A stretch of DNA of 14,671 nucleotides from Balneolaceae bacterium (GTDB lineage: Bacteria > Bacteroidota > Rhodothermia > Balneolales > Balneolaceae): NCBI GenBank assembly GCA_007123985.1, contig SLGA01000094.1, forward strand, positions 1 through 14,671. The letters are read 5' to 3'. The translations under genes were made by a program, and so were the position numbers. The first letter of the stretch is position 1; each line of letters begins with the position of its first letter. Positions 4,987 to 13,750 of this stretch are shown here, piece after piece. Under the pieces are notes generated by a model, which was not told the origin of the DNA, did not search any database, and was given only the letters and a program-made list of their open reading frames with translations.

Positions 4987-7161
4987 ATGCCCCATACAGT
5001 ACAACGATACGATGCATTAGCAGCTGCCAGAAGCTGGTCGCCCGTTAGAAACGGTGATTTTAAAATGCAAATCACAGAAATTTTTGGAGAAAATACACTC
5101 ACGCTGGAAGGCCTGAAGGCCCGACTGCCAAAATCTGCCTGGGCAGAGATGAAAAAAACCATTGTTGAAGGAGCCGAACTGAATATAAAAGTTGCCGACT
5201 CCGTAGCACTTGCCATGAAAGAGTGGGCCACAGAAAAAGGAGCTACACATTACACGCACTGGTTCCAGCCACTTACCGGTGCAACAGCCGAGAAACATGA
5301 TAGTTTTATCACTCCTAATCAGGGTGGTGGAGTGGTTTCTGAATTTTCCGGTAAAGATTTGATTCAGGGTGAGCCCGATGCATCAAGCTTTCCGAGCGGC
5401 GGGCTGCGCCCAACGTTTGAAGCCCGTGGCTACACGGCATGGGATCCAACCTCTCCGGTTTTTCTTATTGAAAACCCCAACGGAAAGTATCTCTGTATTC
5501 CAACAGCATTTGCTTCCTGGAAGGGAGAAGCATTAGATCATAAAACACCGTTACTTCGCTCGGTTGAAGCTCTTAATGAGCAAGCCATGCGGGCACTTTC
5601 ACTTTTTGGTGTAAAAACGAAACGGGTTTCCTCTACGGTGGGAGCCGAGCAGGAGTATTTTCTTATCGATCAGGAGTTCTTCTACAGACGCCCTGATCTG
5701 ATGACAGCCGGGCGAACCCTGGTTGGTGCAAAACCACCGAGAGGGCAGGAGCTTGATGACCACTATTTTGGTTCCATACCGGACAGGGTTCTTTCGTATA
5801 TGCTGGAAGCAGAGAGGGAGCTTTACAGACTCGGTATTCCTGTAAAAACACGCCATAACGAAGTGGCTCCGGGCCAGTTTGAACTGGCGCCCATTTTTGA
5901 GAACTGTAACATTGCAGCAGATCATCAGCAGCTTACGATGATTATTCTGAAAAAAATTGCCAAGAAATATGGCTTTGAATGCTTAATGCATGAAAAACCT
6001 TTTGATGGGCTGAATGGAAGCGGCAAGCATCTGAACTGGTCCATAAGTACCAAAGAGGGGATGAATCTGCTTGAACCGGGCGATAGTCCTCACGAAAATA
6101 TGCAGTTTCTATTCTTCTTTACGGCTGTGTTGAGGGCAGTTTATAAGCACCAGGATTTGCTGAGAGTTTCAATAGCTCATGCCGGAAACGACCATCGCCT
6201 CGGAGCGAATGAAGCACCACCGGCCATTATTTCTGCATATATCGGTGAGCAACTCGAAGATATCATCAAGCAGCTGCTAAACGGCGGTCTGAAAAATTCC
6301 ATTCAGAGCGGCCTACTTGGACTTGGCACACCGGTATTACCGGATCTGCCAAAACATGCAGGTGATCGTAACCGAACATCACCGTTTGCATTTACTGGAA
6401 ACAAGTTTGAATTCCGTGCTGTTGGCTCAAGCCAGTCTGTATCGTTTCCAACGGTTGTTTTAAATACAATAGTTGCAGAAACTCTCGACGAATTTTGCCA
6501 CGAGCTTGAGCAAGATCTCGAAAACAAAGGTTTTGAAAAAGCTTTGAAAGATCTGCTTGTTAAAAGTTTGAAAGAGACCCAGAACGTTATTTTTAATGGC
6601 GACGGATATTCAGATGACTGGCAAAAAGAGGCCAAAAAGCGTGGTCTCCTCAATTTGAAAACCACTGCGGATGCACTTCCGTACCTTCTTCATAAAAAGA
6701 ATGTAGAGCTATTCCGTAAGTACAAAGTGCTGAACGAAAAAGAAGTACATTCCCGTTACGAAATCTGGTCGGAGCAGTATGTAACCAACCTTACAATCGA
6801 AGTGGATACCACGGAAGCCATTGCCAAAACCATGGTCTATCCAGCAGCCGTTCGATATATAAATGAGCTGGCAGCAGCTGTTCGGGATACCAAAAAACTG
6901 GGGCTTAAAAACAGCGGTTCAGCAGATATGCTGAAAACCGTAAACAATGCATTAAATGATCTGGGTAAGGCTCTGGAAAATCTTGCTTCTGTTCAGGCCA
7001 AGTTGAAAGGTGAAACGATTGGTGAAAAATGCATGGAGCACAAAGAAAAAGTTATTCCTGCAATGACCAAAGTACGGGATGCTGTTGATTTTCTTGAACG
7101 CTATACCGCTGATGATTACTGGCCGTTGCCGGTTTACAGAGAGATGCTCTTTGTGAAATAA
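4987..7161 (+). CDS. glnN: Glutamine synthetase type III (GSIII)
   Basis: 724 residues, the normal length for GSIII, the large cytoplasmic form frequent in Bacteroidota and cyanobacteria. It makes glutamine from glutamate, ammonium and ATP. Signatures: THYTHWFQPLTGATAEKHD (87-105), VGAEQEYFLID (218-228), RHNEVAPGQFELAP (289-302), NGSGKHLNWS (343-352), GNDHRLGANEAPPA (400-413) and DRNRTSPFAFTGNKFEFR (460-477). All main catalytic segments are intact. The C-terminal part (about 500-724) is the helical extension special to this type. The ATG at 4987 is preferred over a later Met27 because family members usually start near here; AGAAGAA lies just upstream. The leader has an attenuator-like structure and a strong terminator follows. 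The symbol follows usage for type III enzymes. Confidence 0.95.
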   Translation: MPHTVQRYDALAAARSWSPVRNGDFKMQITEIFGENTLTLEGLKARLPKSAWAEMKKTIVEGAELNIKVADSVALAMKEWATEKGATHYTHWFQPLTGATAEKHDSFITPNQGGGVVSEFSGKDLIQGEPDASSFPSGGLRPTFEARGYTAWDPTSPVFLIENPNGKYLCIPTAFASWKGEALDHKTPLLRSVEALNEQAMRALSLFGVKTKRVSSTVGAEQEYFLIDQEFFYRRPDLMTAGRTLVGAKPPRGQELDDHYFGSIPDRVLSYMLEAERELYRLGIPVKTRHNEVAPGQFELAPIFENCNIAADHQQLTMIILKKIAKKYGFECLMHEKPFDGLNGSGKHLNWSISTKEGMNLLEPGDSPHENMQFLFFFTAVLRAVYKHQDLLRVSIAHAGNDHRLGANEAPPAIISAYIGEQLEDIIKQLLNGGLKNSIQSGLLGLGTPVLPDLPKHAGDRNRTSPFAFTGNKFEFRAVGSSQSVSFPTVVLNTIVAETLDEFCHELEQDLENKGFEKALKDLLVKSLKETQNVIFNGDGYSDDWQKEAKKRGLLNLKTTADALPYLLHKKNVELFRKYKVLNEKEVHSRYEIWSEQYVTNLTIEVDTTEAIAKTMVYPAAVRYINELAAAVRDTKKLGLKNSGSADMLKTVNNALNDLGKALENLASVQAKLKGETIGEKCMEHKEKVIPAMTKVRDAVDFLERYTADDYWPLPVYREMLFVK

Positions 7162-7185
7162 TTTCAGCATAGACTCTTCAAAAAC

Positions 7186-7219
7186 AAAAGCGGACATAGA
7201 GATTATGTCCGCTTTTTTT
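7186..7219 (+). terminator. Rho-independent terminator of the type III glutamine synthetase gene
   Basis: AAAAGCGGACATA (7186-7198) pairs perfectly with TATGTCCGCTTTT (7204-7216) around a GAGAT loop, and the T-run continues to 7219. It lies 24 nt after the stop codon. The A-run on the other side makes it potentially bidirectional. Confidence 0.92.
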
Positions 7220-7258
7220 GTCTTCTTGATGAATAGTGAAGTGCAGATTTATTCAGGC

Positions 7259-7292
7259 AAAAAAAACCCGCCCGGTTATTCACCGGACGGGC
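7259..7292 (-). terminator. Rho-independent terminator of the susC-susD operon
   Basis: CCCGCCCGGT (7267-7276) pairs with ACCGGACGGG (7282-7291) in 10 bp with one G-U and a 5-nt loop. On the - strand the stem is followed by eight T residues (complement of A 7259-7266). It is 32 nt beyond the susD stop codon and faces the previous terminator, as expected between convergent units. Confidence 0.9.
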
Positions 7293-7323
7293 TGCATTTA
7301 GGGTCAGTAAGGAAGATTATATG

Positions 7324-9264
7324 TTAATAACCCGGATTTTGTGTAAGTCTTGGTACACCACCAACACTGCTAAGGTCAATCTGTCGCTGAGGTATCGGGA
7401 AATACTCATTCTTATTGGATGAATACCGCCCTTCGTTCAGGTAAGATGTAGGAAAGAATGCACTTTCATAATCCATGAACGAATTGATTGTGTTTTGTGC
7501 AGTTCCCCATCTGTTCAGATCAAAGAAACGGTGGCCTTCAAGTGCAAGTTCCAGTTTTCGCTCAAACCGAACGATATCTCTTGCTCGTTGCTGGCTGCCA
7601 AGATCGGAGTAAAGTGCAATGTTATAGTTAGGCACTTCATACTCATTCCAATGGTTGATATTGGAAGCAGGGCCACCAAGAAATACGAATGTTGTTCCTG
7701 TATCTGTTCGTACTATCCAGCTTCCTGCGGTTGGAGTGAGTGCAAGCATTTCGGCTTCGCTGTTCACTATTTCAAATGCGAACTCTTCATTGAACTCATT
7801 TTTGATCCATCCGTTGGTATCAGCAGCTCGCTGTCGCACCCTGTTGATATACATCATAGCCTGATTCAGGCTTCCTGCCTCAATTTCGGCTTCTGCAGCC
7901 ATCAGCAATACATCAGCAAAGCGGATGATCGGAATATTGTAGGATGTACCAGGTGCCCATTGTGATGCATTGTTCACGTCGGCATCGTCTTTTTGCCACC
8001 AGATATGCTTCTTGGATGCGTATGGGCCTGAGTAGGCCTGGTCGCGAATCCAGCGTTCTCCGGGGTGTGGTCCCCAGTCGTGGAATGGAACACCACGACG
8101 GCCTACTGTCCAGTCGAGTCGTGGGTCGAGCGGGCCTGAGTGTGGTTCAAACCTTGATGCATTGATTCCCTCTGCTGCATTGAAGTTTGATAAAATACCC
8201 ATATCCCACTTCACAGTGGTTGCCAGGTGATTATCAACCATGGGGAGACCGTCAACGGTTTGGAATGCATTTACCAGATACTGTGTAGGCTGATAGAAAC
8301 CGCAGCAACGAAACGGGCTGTTGTACGGATAGTTCAGCATCATACCCGGGTTTGCATTTTGAATGGTACCTGTACCATCGTTGGCTGATGCCTGAATGGC
8401 AAATACAGACTCTGCATGATTCTTTTCAACCGGATTGTGAATCTGGTCGAGTCGTACAAGGTCGTACGCCAAACCGTTGGATGTGCGGCCGTTTGGAATG
8501 ATTACATCATAGAGAGCTTTTGCTTCGCCCCATTTTTGTTGATAGACGTAAGTTTTAGCAAGATACGATGCCGCTGCCCAATTATTAGGCCTGCCAACCT
8601 GTGCCTGTACTTCTGGAAGGTTGTCATAACCAAATTTGAAATCGGCTTCGATCATTGGCCAGATTTCCTGATCATTTGGCTGTGGTGTAATCGCATCTGT
8701 GTTTTCATCAATCCAGGGCACTCTGTTGTAGAAGCGACGCAGTTCAAAATAGAAGTGACCGCGGATAAACCGAGCTTCACCTTCAATACGTGCTCTGTCT
8801 GCTTCAGTAAATACACCTTCTGTAATCGGTACATCAGGCAATACACGTAATACAGCATTTGCCCGTGCGATACCTTCATAAAGGCCGCGCCACTTCAGAT
8901 TTATAAAACCCGTAGTAGCTGATACATTCATGCCGCCCAGTGTATTCATCTGGGGCTGATCGCCTGCGTCACTTCCTTTGTGGGCTTCTGTACCCATTAC
9001 ACTGCCGTACAACCAGTTAGACGGGCATACAATCCATGCGCCGTCAGTTGGAAGGCCATCGCCCCAACCCTGGTTACCTGTCTGGCTGAGTGCAGCATAG
9101 GCGCCGATCAGAAGGGTATTCACTCCATCCCTGTCAGCGAGAACATCCTCACTCAGCGAACCCATAGCCGGGCGGGTGAGGAAATCATCCCCGCAGGCTT
9201 TGGTAAACATGCCTGCCGTAAAGAGCAGTACAAGTAGTAGAATTACATTTCTTTGATTTTTCAT
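7324..9264 (-). CDS. SusD/RagB-family nutrient-binding outer-membrane lipoprotein
   Basis: This is the surface lipoprotein that caps a SusC channel and captures the nutrient. The chosen start gives 646 residues: MKNQRN, then a hydrophobic stretch and a lipobox-like TKAC with Cys24. CGDDF after cleavage has the acidic residues typical of Bacteroidota surface-export signals. Family hallmarks near the C-terminus are RKLELALEGHRFFDLNRWG and FPIPQRQIDL, ending in LTQNPGY. The alternative start at 9291 adds nine residues (MNLNGQRSI) before the signal peptide; the 9264 start is better because AGAGG lies 6 nt before it and the signal peptide then has normal length. The gene starts 27 nt after the susC stop and is surely in one operon with it. 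The substrate cannot be read from the sequence; no glycoside hydrolase or protease is in view. Confidence 0.94.
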   Translation of the reverse strand: MKNQRNVILLLVLLFTAGMFTKACGDDFLTRPAMGSLSEDVLADRDGVNTLLIGAYAALSQTGNQGWGDGLPTDGAWIVCPSNWLYGSVMGTEAHKGSDAGDQPQMNTLGGMNVSATTGFINLKWRGLYEGIARANAVLRVLPDVPITEGVFTEADRARIEGEARFIRGHFYFELRRFYNRVPWIDENTDAITPQPNDQEIWPMIEADFKFGYDNLPEVQAQVGRPNNWAAASYLAKTYVYQQKWGEAKALYDVIIPNGRTSNGLAYDLVRLDQIHNPVEKNHAESVFAIQASANDGTGTIQNANPGMMLNYPYNSPFRCCGFYQPTQYLVNAFQTVDGLPMVDNHLATTVKWDMGILSNFNAAEGINASRFEPHSGPLDPRLDWTVGRRGVPFHDWGPHPGERWIRDQAYSGPYASKKHIWWQKDDADVNNASQWAPGTSYNIPIIRFADVLLMAAEAEIEAGSLNQAMMYINRVRQRAADTNGWIKNEFNEEFAFEIVNSEAEMLALTPTAGSWIVRTDTGTTFVFLGGPASNINHWNEYEVPNYNIALYSDLGSQQRARDIVRFERKLELALEGHRFFDLNRWGTAQNTINSFMDYESAFFPTSYLNEGRYSSNKNEYFPIPQRQIDLSSVGGVPRLTQNPGY

Positions 9265-9291
9265 AATAGACCTCTGTCCATTTAAATTCAT

Positions 9292-12200
9292 TTAAAATCC
9301 AAGGTTAATTCCAAACAGGAACTGTCTGGAGGCCGGGTAGGAACCTTCATCCACACCAAAGCTGGTAGTACTTGCGGTGGCAGACTGTGTATTGCCAATC
9401 TCAGGGTCCGGACCGGAATATCCTGTTATGGTAAACAGATTCTGAGCCTGTACATACAGCCGCAGGTTGTTGATGCCAAACTGTGAGAGTAAGTCGGGTG
9501 AGAATGTATACCCTACTTGTACGGTTCTCAACCGAAGGAATGATCCGTCTTCCACGTAATAGGAGTTTGGAACAAGGTTGGTTGCAGTTGAACCGGCGTT
9601 CTCCTGGATTGGTGCGGTGGCATTCAGGTTATCCGGTGTCCATGAATCGTAGAGTGCTGTTTTACTTTTTGCACCCTGGAATGATGGATAGAAATCGGTC
9701 CACCATTTAACCTGGTTCCAGATATCGTTGCCTTGAGATCCGTAAATGAACATTGATGCATCAAAGTTTCGATAGTTCATGGATAGATCTAAACCGTAGG
9801 TAAAATCGGGGTGTGGATCGCCGAGGCGTGTTCTGTCGTCAGCGGTAATTCTGCCGTCTCCTGTTACATCAGCATATCGGAATCGGCCCGGGGCAGCTTC
9901 CTGCTGGTATACACCTCCCGGTGCACTGGCATTTGCTGCATCGATTTCTGCCTGGCTGTTCCAGAACCCTTCAATTTTGTAACCAAAGAAGGTGGATATT
10001 GGCCATCCAACCTGATTTCTCACAATTGGGTTACCACCACCAAACCGACGGGTTGTTCCATCGAAGTTTTCAATACCTTCAGCAATTTCTATAACTTCGT
10101 TACTGTAAGTTGTGAAGTTCAATGTAGCAGTCATGTTAAAATCATGCCGGAAGCTTTTACGACCGGTCATCGACATGTCGAAACCTGTGTTTCTCACATT
10201 CCCTACATTTATAAATGGCTGGGCAGCAAGTCCTGCCTGTGCAGGCAATTCCGGGTTAAACAACAAGTCGCGCACATCATTTCGATAGTAATCGATATCA
10301 AACTCGATACTGCCATCAAAAATCATAAGGTTGAACCCAGTGTTTAAACTGTGTACTTCTTCCCACTGTGCTGCCGGGTTACCAATCCGGGTTTGGGAGA
10401 ATCCCTGGAATATGGATGGCCCACCGTTTAGCGGATAGAATGTTGATAGCTGATTACCGCCAAACAATGTAAATGCGTTTGCAGCTGCTACGTTGAGCTG
10501 ATTACCCATAACTCCGTAACCGGCTCTGAACTGTAAATTGGTGAGCCAGTCAACATCCTGCATGAACGATTCCTGAGACATCCGCCAGCCAATACTACCG
10601 GCAGGGAAGAGGCCATATCGGTTTTCAAGAAACCTGGATGAACCATCACGGCGGAGTGTTGCATTCAGCAGATATCTGTTATCGTAGATATACTCAATAC
10701 GTCCGAATACAGAGAATAGCGCTGATTCAGCTCTCCAGCTGTAGTTGGTCGGGTCGCCGGCACCTGTTGAAAGGTTCACATAGTAAGGGTTGAACGAGAA
10801 GTAGTTTGTACGGGTACCGCCTCGCTCTCTCATTACATCTTCGTTTGCTTCAGTACCAAGTACAACTGAGACGTTATGGATACCTGCCAGCAGATCTGAG
10901 TAGGCAAGTGTGTTTGTCCATGTCCAGTTGCGACCTTCCCAAGAACCATCTCCGTAGAGATTTGTTACAGAGTTTTCAGCATTTTCGTATTCCGGAAACT
11001 GGAACCAGCTCCAGGAACTTGTCTGATAACTACCACCGAAATTGGTGCGTAACACTACATTTGGAAGTAGTTCGAGCTCTCCGAATACGTTACCGAAAAT
11101 CCGATTGTTATTGGATCGGTTTTCACTTTGACGCTCGAGTACAGCTACGGGGTTATCTGCATTTCCGAGGGGTGCACCAAAATTCCCCGCGAAGTTACCG
11201 GCGATATCGTAAACAGGAATAATTGGCTGCTGACGATACGCCATACCTACTGCAGTTCCTTCGTTCAGTGTTCCCTGTTGTGGATTTTCCCAGATAGAGA
11301 GGGATGTATTCTGCCCTACACGTATTCTTTCAGTTAACCTGAAGCTTGTGTTTACACGAAGCGTGTATCTCTCAAGGGAGGTTTGCCGCAGAGTACCTTC
11401 CTGGTTGTAGTAATTCATGGATACCATATAGGTTGCATCATCCGTACCACCGCTTATAGCAAGGTTACTATTGGTTGAGTAAGCAGGCCGGAAAATTTCC
11501 TGGAACCAGTTGGTACCTGCCTGGTTGGCTTCAGTTATCCTGAAGAAACTACCGAGGTCTGCTGTACTGGTGTAGAAAGGATTCACATAATAATCATCAT
11601 GATTTACATCTCCACGCATTAGTCCTGCCGGGGCAATATAATCTGGAAGCCTTGGGTTGGCGCCACTTCCATAAAGAGGTGAAGATGGAGTAAGTCCCGA
11701 GTTTCGGTAGGCAAGCCACTCAAGCTGTGCATGCTCAAGCGGAGAAGCAATATTCCATGCATTTCCGTGGTGTTTCGGCGTTTCGTATCCAACGTAAGAA
11801 TCGAAGGTTACGTTAAGTCCCTGTCGGCCTTGTTTGGTTGTAATAATAATTACACCGTTGGATGCTCTTGCTCCATAAATGGAAGCGGCAGAGGCATCTT
11901 TGAGAACCTGCAGAGATTCAACATCACGCGGATTGAGGTCTCCAATTCCGGTTGTGGGAACACCATCTACAACATATAGTGGGTTTACATTACCAAAGTT
12001 GCCAACACCCCGAATACGTACGGAAGGCTCATCACCCGGCTGTCCCGATTGAGAAACCGTTACACCGGAAACCTGTCCCTGTAGCTGTCGGTTAACGGAT
12101 GATTCGGCGATTCGCTGCATTTGTGGTACATCAGCCACACTGATTGACCCGGTGAGATCAATTCTTCGTTGAGCGGAGTAGCCCGTTACTACGAGATCTT

Positions 12201-12561
12201 CGCCTAAAATTGCTGATGGCCTCAGCTGTATATCAAATTCAGTGCGGCCTTCTACATTTATTACAAGTGTTTCATACCCTATGTACGAAAACCGCAACTC
12301 TGCGTCGGGTCCCGGTACAGTTAGGCTGAAATTACCGTTCAGGTCGGTTACGGTACCCGAAGAGGTACCAACAATCATAATATTCACTCCAAGAAGAGTT
12401 TCACCTGAGAGTCCATCGGTAACGGTTCCCGAAACAGTTAAACTCTGTCCGAAAGCTGTATTAACGACGAAACCCAGCATTAAAATGCACATTCCAATTT
12501 TGCGCAAAAATCGGAGAGGCATTTTCCAAAATAAAAGTAAATCGTATAGTAACTTTATCAT
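9292..12561 (-). CDS. SusC/RagA-family TonB-dependent outer-membrane transporter
   Basis: 1089 residues. A signal peptide ends at about AFG-Q (residues 37-39). A carboxypeptidase-regulatory-like domain follows (about 42-113, VSGTVTDGLSGETLLGVN), then a TonB-box-like EDLVVTGYSAQRR (121-133), the plug domain (about 140-250, with VRIRGVGNFGNVNPLYVVDG and LKDASAASIYGARASNGVI), and a long beta-barrel ending in FGINLGF with the terminal Phe of outer-membrane barrels. It works with the SusD lipoprotein to import an oligomer or other nutrient, energised by TonB-ExbBD. The start is supported by AGAAGG (12568-12573) 6 nt upstream; a later Met14 (MPLRFLRKIG) would give a more typical signal peptide but has a poorer ribosome-binding site. 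The N-terminal domain is the ordinary SusC type, without an STN domain for FecR/sigma signalling. Confidence 0.95.
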   Translation of the reverse strand: MIKLLYDLLLFWKMPLRFLRKIGMCILMLGFVVNTAFGQSLTVSGTVTDGLSGETLLGVNIMIVGTSSGTVTDLNGNFSLTVPGPDAELRFSYIGYETLVINVEGRTEFDIQLRPSAILGEDLVVTGYSAQRRIDLTGSISVADVPQMQRIAESSVNRQLQGQVSGVTVSQSGQPGDEPSVRIRGVGNFGNVNPLYVVDGVPTTGIGDLNPRDVESLQVLKDASAASIYGARASNGVIIITTKQGRQGLNVTFDSYVGYETPKHHGNAWNIASPLEHAQLEWLAYRNSGLTPSSPLYGSGANPRLPDYIAPAGLMRGDVNHDDYYVNPFYTSTADLGSFFRITEANQAGTNWFQEIFRPAYSTNSNLAISGGTDDATYMVSMNYYNQEGTLRQTSLERYTLRVNTSFRLTERIRVGQNTSLSIWENPQQGTLNEGTAVGMAYRQQPIIPVYDIAGNFAGNFGAPLGNADNPVAVLERQSENRSNNNRIFGNVFGELELLPNVVLRTNFGGSYQTSSWSWFQFPEYENAENSVTNLYGDGSWEGRNWTWTNTLAYSDLLAGIHNVSVVLGTEANEDVMRERGGTRTNYFSFNPYYVNLSTGAGDPTNYSWRAESALFSVFGRIEYIYDNRYLLNATLRRDGSSRFLENRYGLFPAGSIGWRMSQESFMQDVDWLTNLQFRAGYGVMGNQLNVAAANAFTLFGGNQLSTFYPLNGGPSIFQGFSQTRIGNPAAQWEEVHSLNTGFNLMIFDGSIEFDIDYYRNDVRDLLFNPELPAQAGLAAQPFINVGNVRNTGFDMSMTGRKSFRHDFNMTATLNFTTYSNEVIEIAEGIENFDGTTRRFGGGNPIVRNQVGWPISTFFGYKIEGFWNSQAEIDAANASAPGGVYQQEAAPGRFRYADVTGDGRITADDRTRLGDPHPDFTYGLDLSMNYRNFDASMFIYGSQGNDIWNQVKWWTDFYPSFQGAKSKTALYDSWTPDNLNATAPIQENAGSTATNLVPNSYYVEDGSFLRLRTVQVGYTFSPDLLSQFGINNLRLYVQAQNLFTITGYSGPDPEIGNTQSATASTTSFGVDEGSYPASRQFLFGINLGF

Positions 12562-12600
12562 GGCATACCTTCTGTTGATTTGTGTTTTTTGGTATGACCA
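12561..12600 (-). promoter_or_regulatory. Hairpin covering the susC ribosome-binding site and start
   Basis: On the + strand TGGCATACC (12561-12569) is complementary to GGTATGACCA (12591-12600) apart from one bulged A, giving 9 bp with a 21-nt loop. In the susC mRNA the 3' arm takes in the last two G of the AGAAGG Shine-Dalgarno, the spacer and the first base of the start codon. It could reduce translation initiation until opened. Pairing is seen; regulation is inferred. Confidence 0.4.
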
Positions 12601-13114
12601 TCTTCAATTTCCTATAAAAAATTTGTACGATTTAAGGTTTGTCTCATAGTCAGATAATTACAAATGATCCTTACTTTAGAATATGTGTCAGATTGGGATA
12701 TATAATTGGCAGTTCGATGAGTATTTACCCTGAAACCGGCTACTTCTAATGATACCTTTTGCTTTCTCATAGGGTTTAAATGACTTGGTAGAAATGATGC
12801 CATTTAAGATTGAAAATGTGTCTTCCTTCTTCAAAATCTATAAGAAAACAACCCTTGGATGAGTAATGCCTAACATTAGTACAGATTAAGGGAATTGCTA
12901 CGTTTGAATTAGGGATTTCGATTATGGAGAGATCAGGAAATCCCCGATCATATACCTGTTTTAGCCGATTTCACACCGGTATAACCGAAATCTTTTACAT
13001 AAACAGAGTTCAATATTGAGCCTGATTTTAGCTGAATTTGTATGCCAATTTCAAAATTTTGATTAAGTTGAGTGAGAGCTTCGGGAATGGGTAAATTTCC
13101 TGAAGTTTGAATTC
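12562..13114. other. Intergenic region between divergent susC and the small membrane protein gene
   Basis: 553 nt without a credible gene. It must hold the susC promoter (- strand) and probably that of the + strand gene at 13115, but I found no TTTG/TAnnTTTG pair with proper spacing on either strand. The notable content is the set of inverted repeats at 12912-12992 and the susC leader hairpin at 12561-12600. The rest is AT-rich and unremarkable. Confidence 0.5.
12912..12992. repeat. Interlocking inverted repeats based on GATTTCG
   Basis: Four GATTTC-type half sites alternate in direction: + at 12914, - at 12937-12942, + at 12967 and - at 12987-12992. GATTTCGATTAT (12914-12925) matches the reverse complement of ATAACCGAAATC (12981-12992) at 11 of 12 bases. 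GGGATTTC (12912-12919) is perfectly complementary to GAAATCCC (12937-12944). Two adjacent hairpins or one nested long hairpin are therefore possible alternatives. Confidence 0.5.
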
Positions 13115-13609
13115 ATGAATCTCATCTTAAATGGTATGAATAACTTATCAGGAGCGGCACGAAGAAATCTTACATTAATCATACTGGCAATCATTGCAAT
13201 TTTTCTGCTTGCAGGTATTTTTTATGCATCCGGATTGCTGAACAAACATGAAATAATCGATCCGGATGCTTCCGATCCTGTGGCTTTACTTTCGCAGGAA
13301 CTGAAAGAGTATGTTGAAGACTTGAATGATGTGCTGCCCCAAAGGCAGGGACACTACACCTCATTCGACAGTGTGGCTGTTGCACCGGAACAACTATTCT
13401 ATTTCTACTCGGTTGAAAATCTGGTACTGACTGATCTGAGCGAACAATCTGTCACTGATTCACTACTTGCAGAAGCTGAGAATCGTATTCCATGTACGTT
13501 ATGGAGGCCGTCTTACATGCAGGGAGTTGAAGTTACATTTACATACTATTCATCATTGGATGGAAAAAAACTTATCGAATTTTCACGATTTCAGGATCAA
13601 TGCCACTAA
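13115..13609 (+). CDS. Small single-pass membrane protein of unknown function
   Basis: 164 residues that I do not recognise. A strongly hydrophobic segment at about residues 19-40 (TLIILAIIAIFLLAGIFYAS) follows a short positive stretch (AARRN), so it is a membrane anchor or uncleaved signal, and the remaining 120 or so residues probably face the periplasm. The soluble part has an acidic helix (about 56-75) and ends in a segment with two cysteines (Cys127 and Cys163) that could form a disulfide: CTLWRPSYMQGVEVTF and FSRFQDQC. A second in-frame Met8 (base 13136) is an alternative start, and neither start has a clear ribosome-binding site. The gene is divergent from susC and is followed after 141 nt by an FG-GAP lipoprotein gene on the same strand. 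Codon use looks like that of the neighbours, so I believe it is real. Confidence 0.65.
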   Translation: MNLILNGMNNLSGAARRNLTLIILAIIAIFLLAGIFYASGLLNKHEIIDPDASDPVALLSQELKEYVEDLNDVLPQRQGHYTSFDSVAVAPEQLFYFYSVENLVLTDLSEQSVTDSLLAEAENRIPCTLWRPSYMQGVEVTFTYYSSLDGKKLIEFSRFQDQCH

Positions 13610-13668
13610 AATTCCAGCTCTTCCGTTGAAAACGATGAAACAGATCAATGAATCAGTCAATATTTAGA

Positions 13669-13699
13669 ATTGTAGGGCAATTTTCTCTGTTTTATCTTG
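13669..13699 (+). promoter_or_regulatory. Candidate Bacteroidota-type promoter of the FG-GAP lipoprotein gene
   Basis: ATTG (13669-13672) and TATCTTG (13693-13699) are separated by 20 nt and resemble the -33 TTTG and -7 TAnnTTTG elements of this phylum, each imperfectly. They lie 52 nt before the ATG at 13751 and downstream of the preceding gene. Confidence 0.3.
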
Positions 13700-13750
13700 C
13701 GTTCCCGGCTAAACCTAAGTTCTTAAATTTACATCATCGTTGGTTCTACT

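Noticed and set aside
12612..12803. 63-residue open frame on the - strand upstream of susC
   Set aside because: No ribosome-binding site, no recognisable features and an amino-acid mix unlike a real protein; probably chance.
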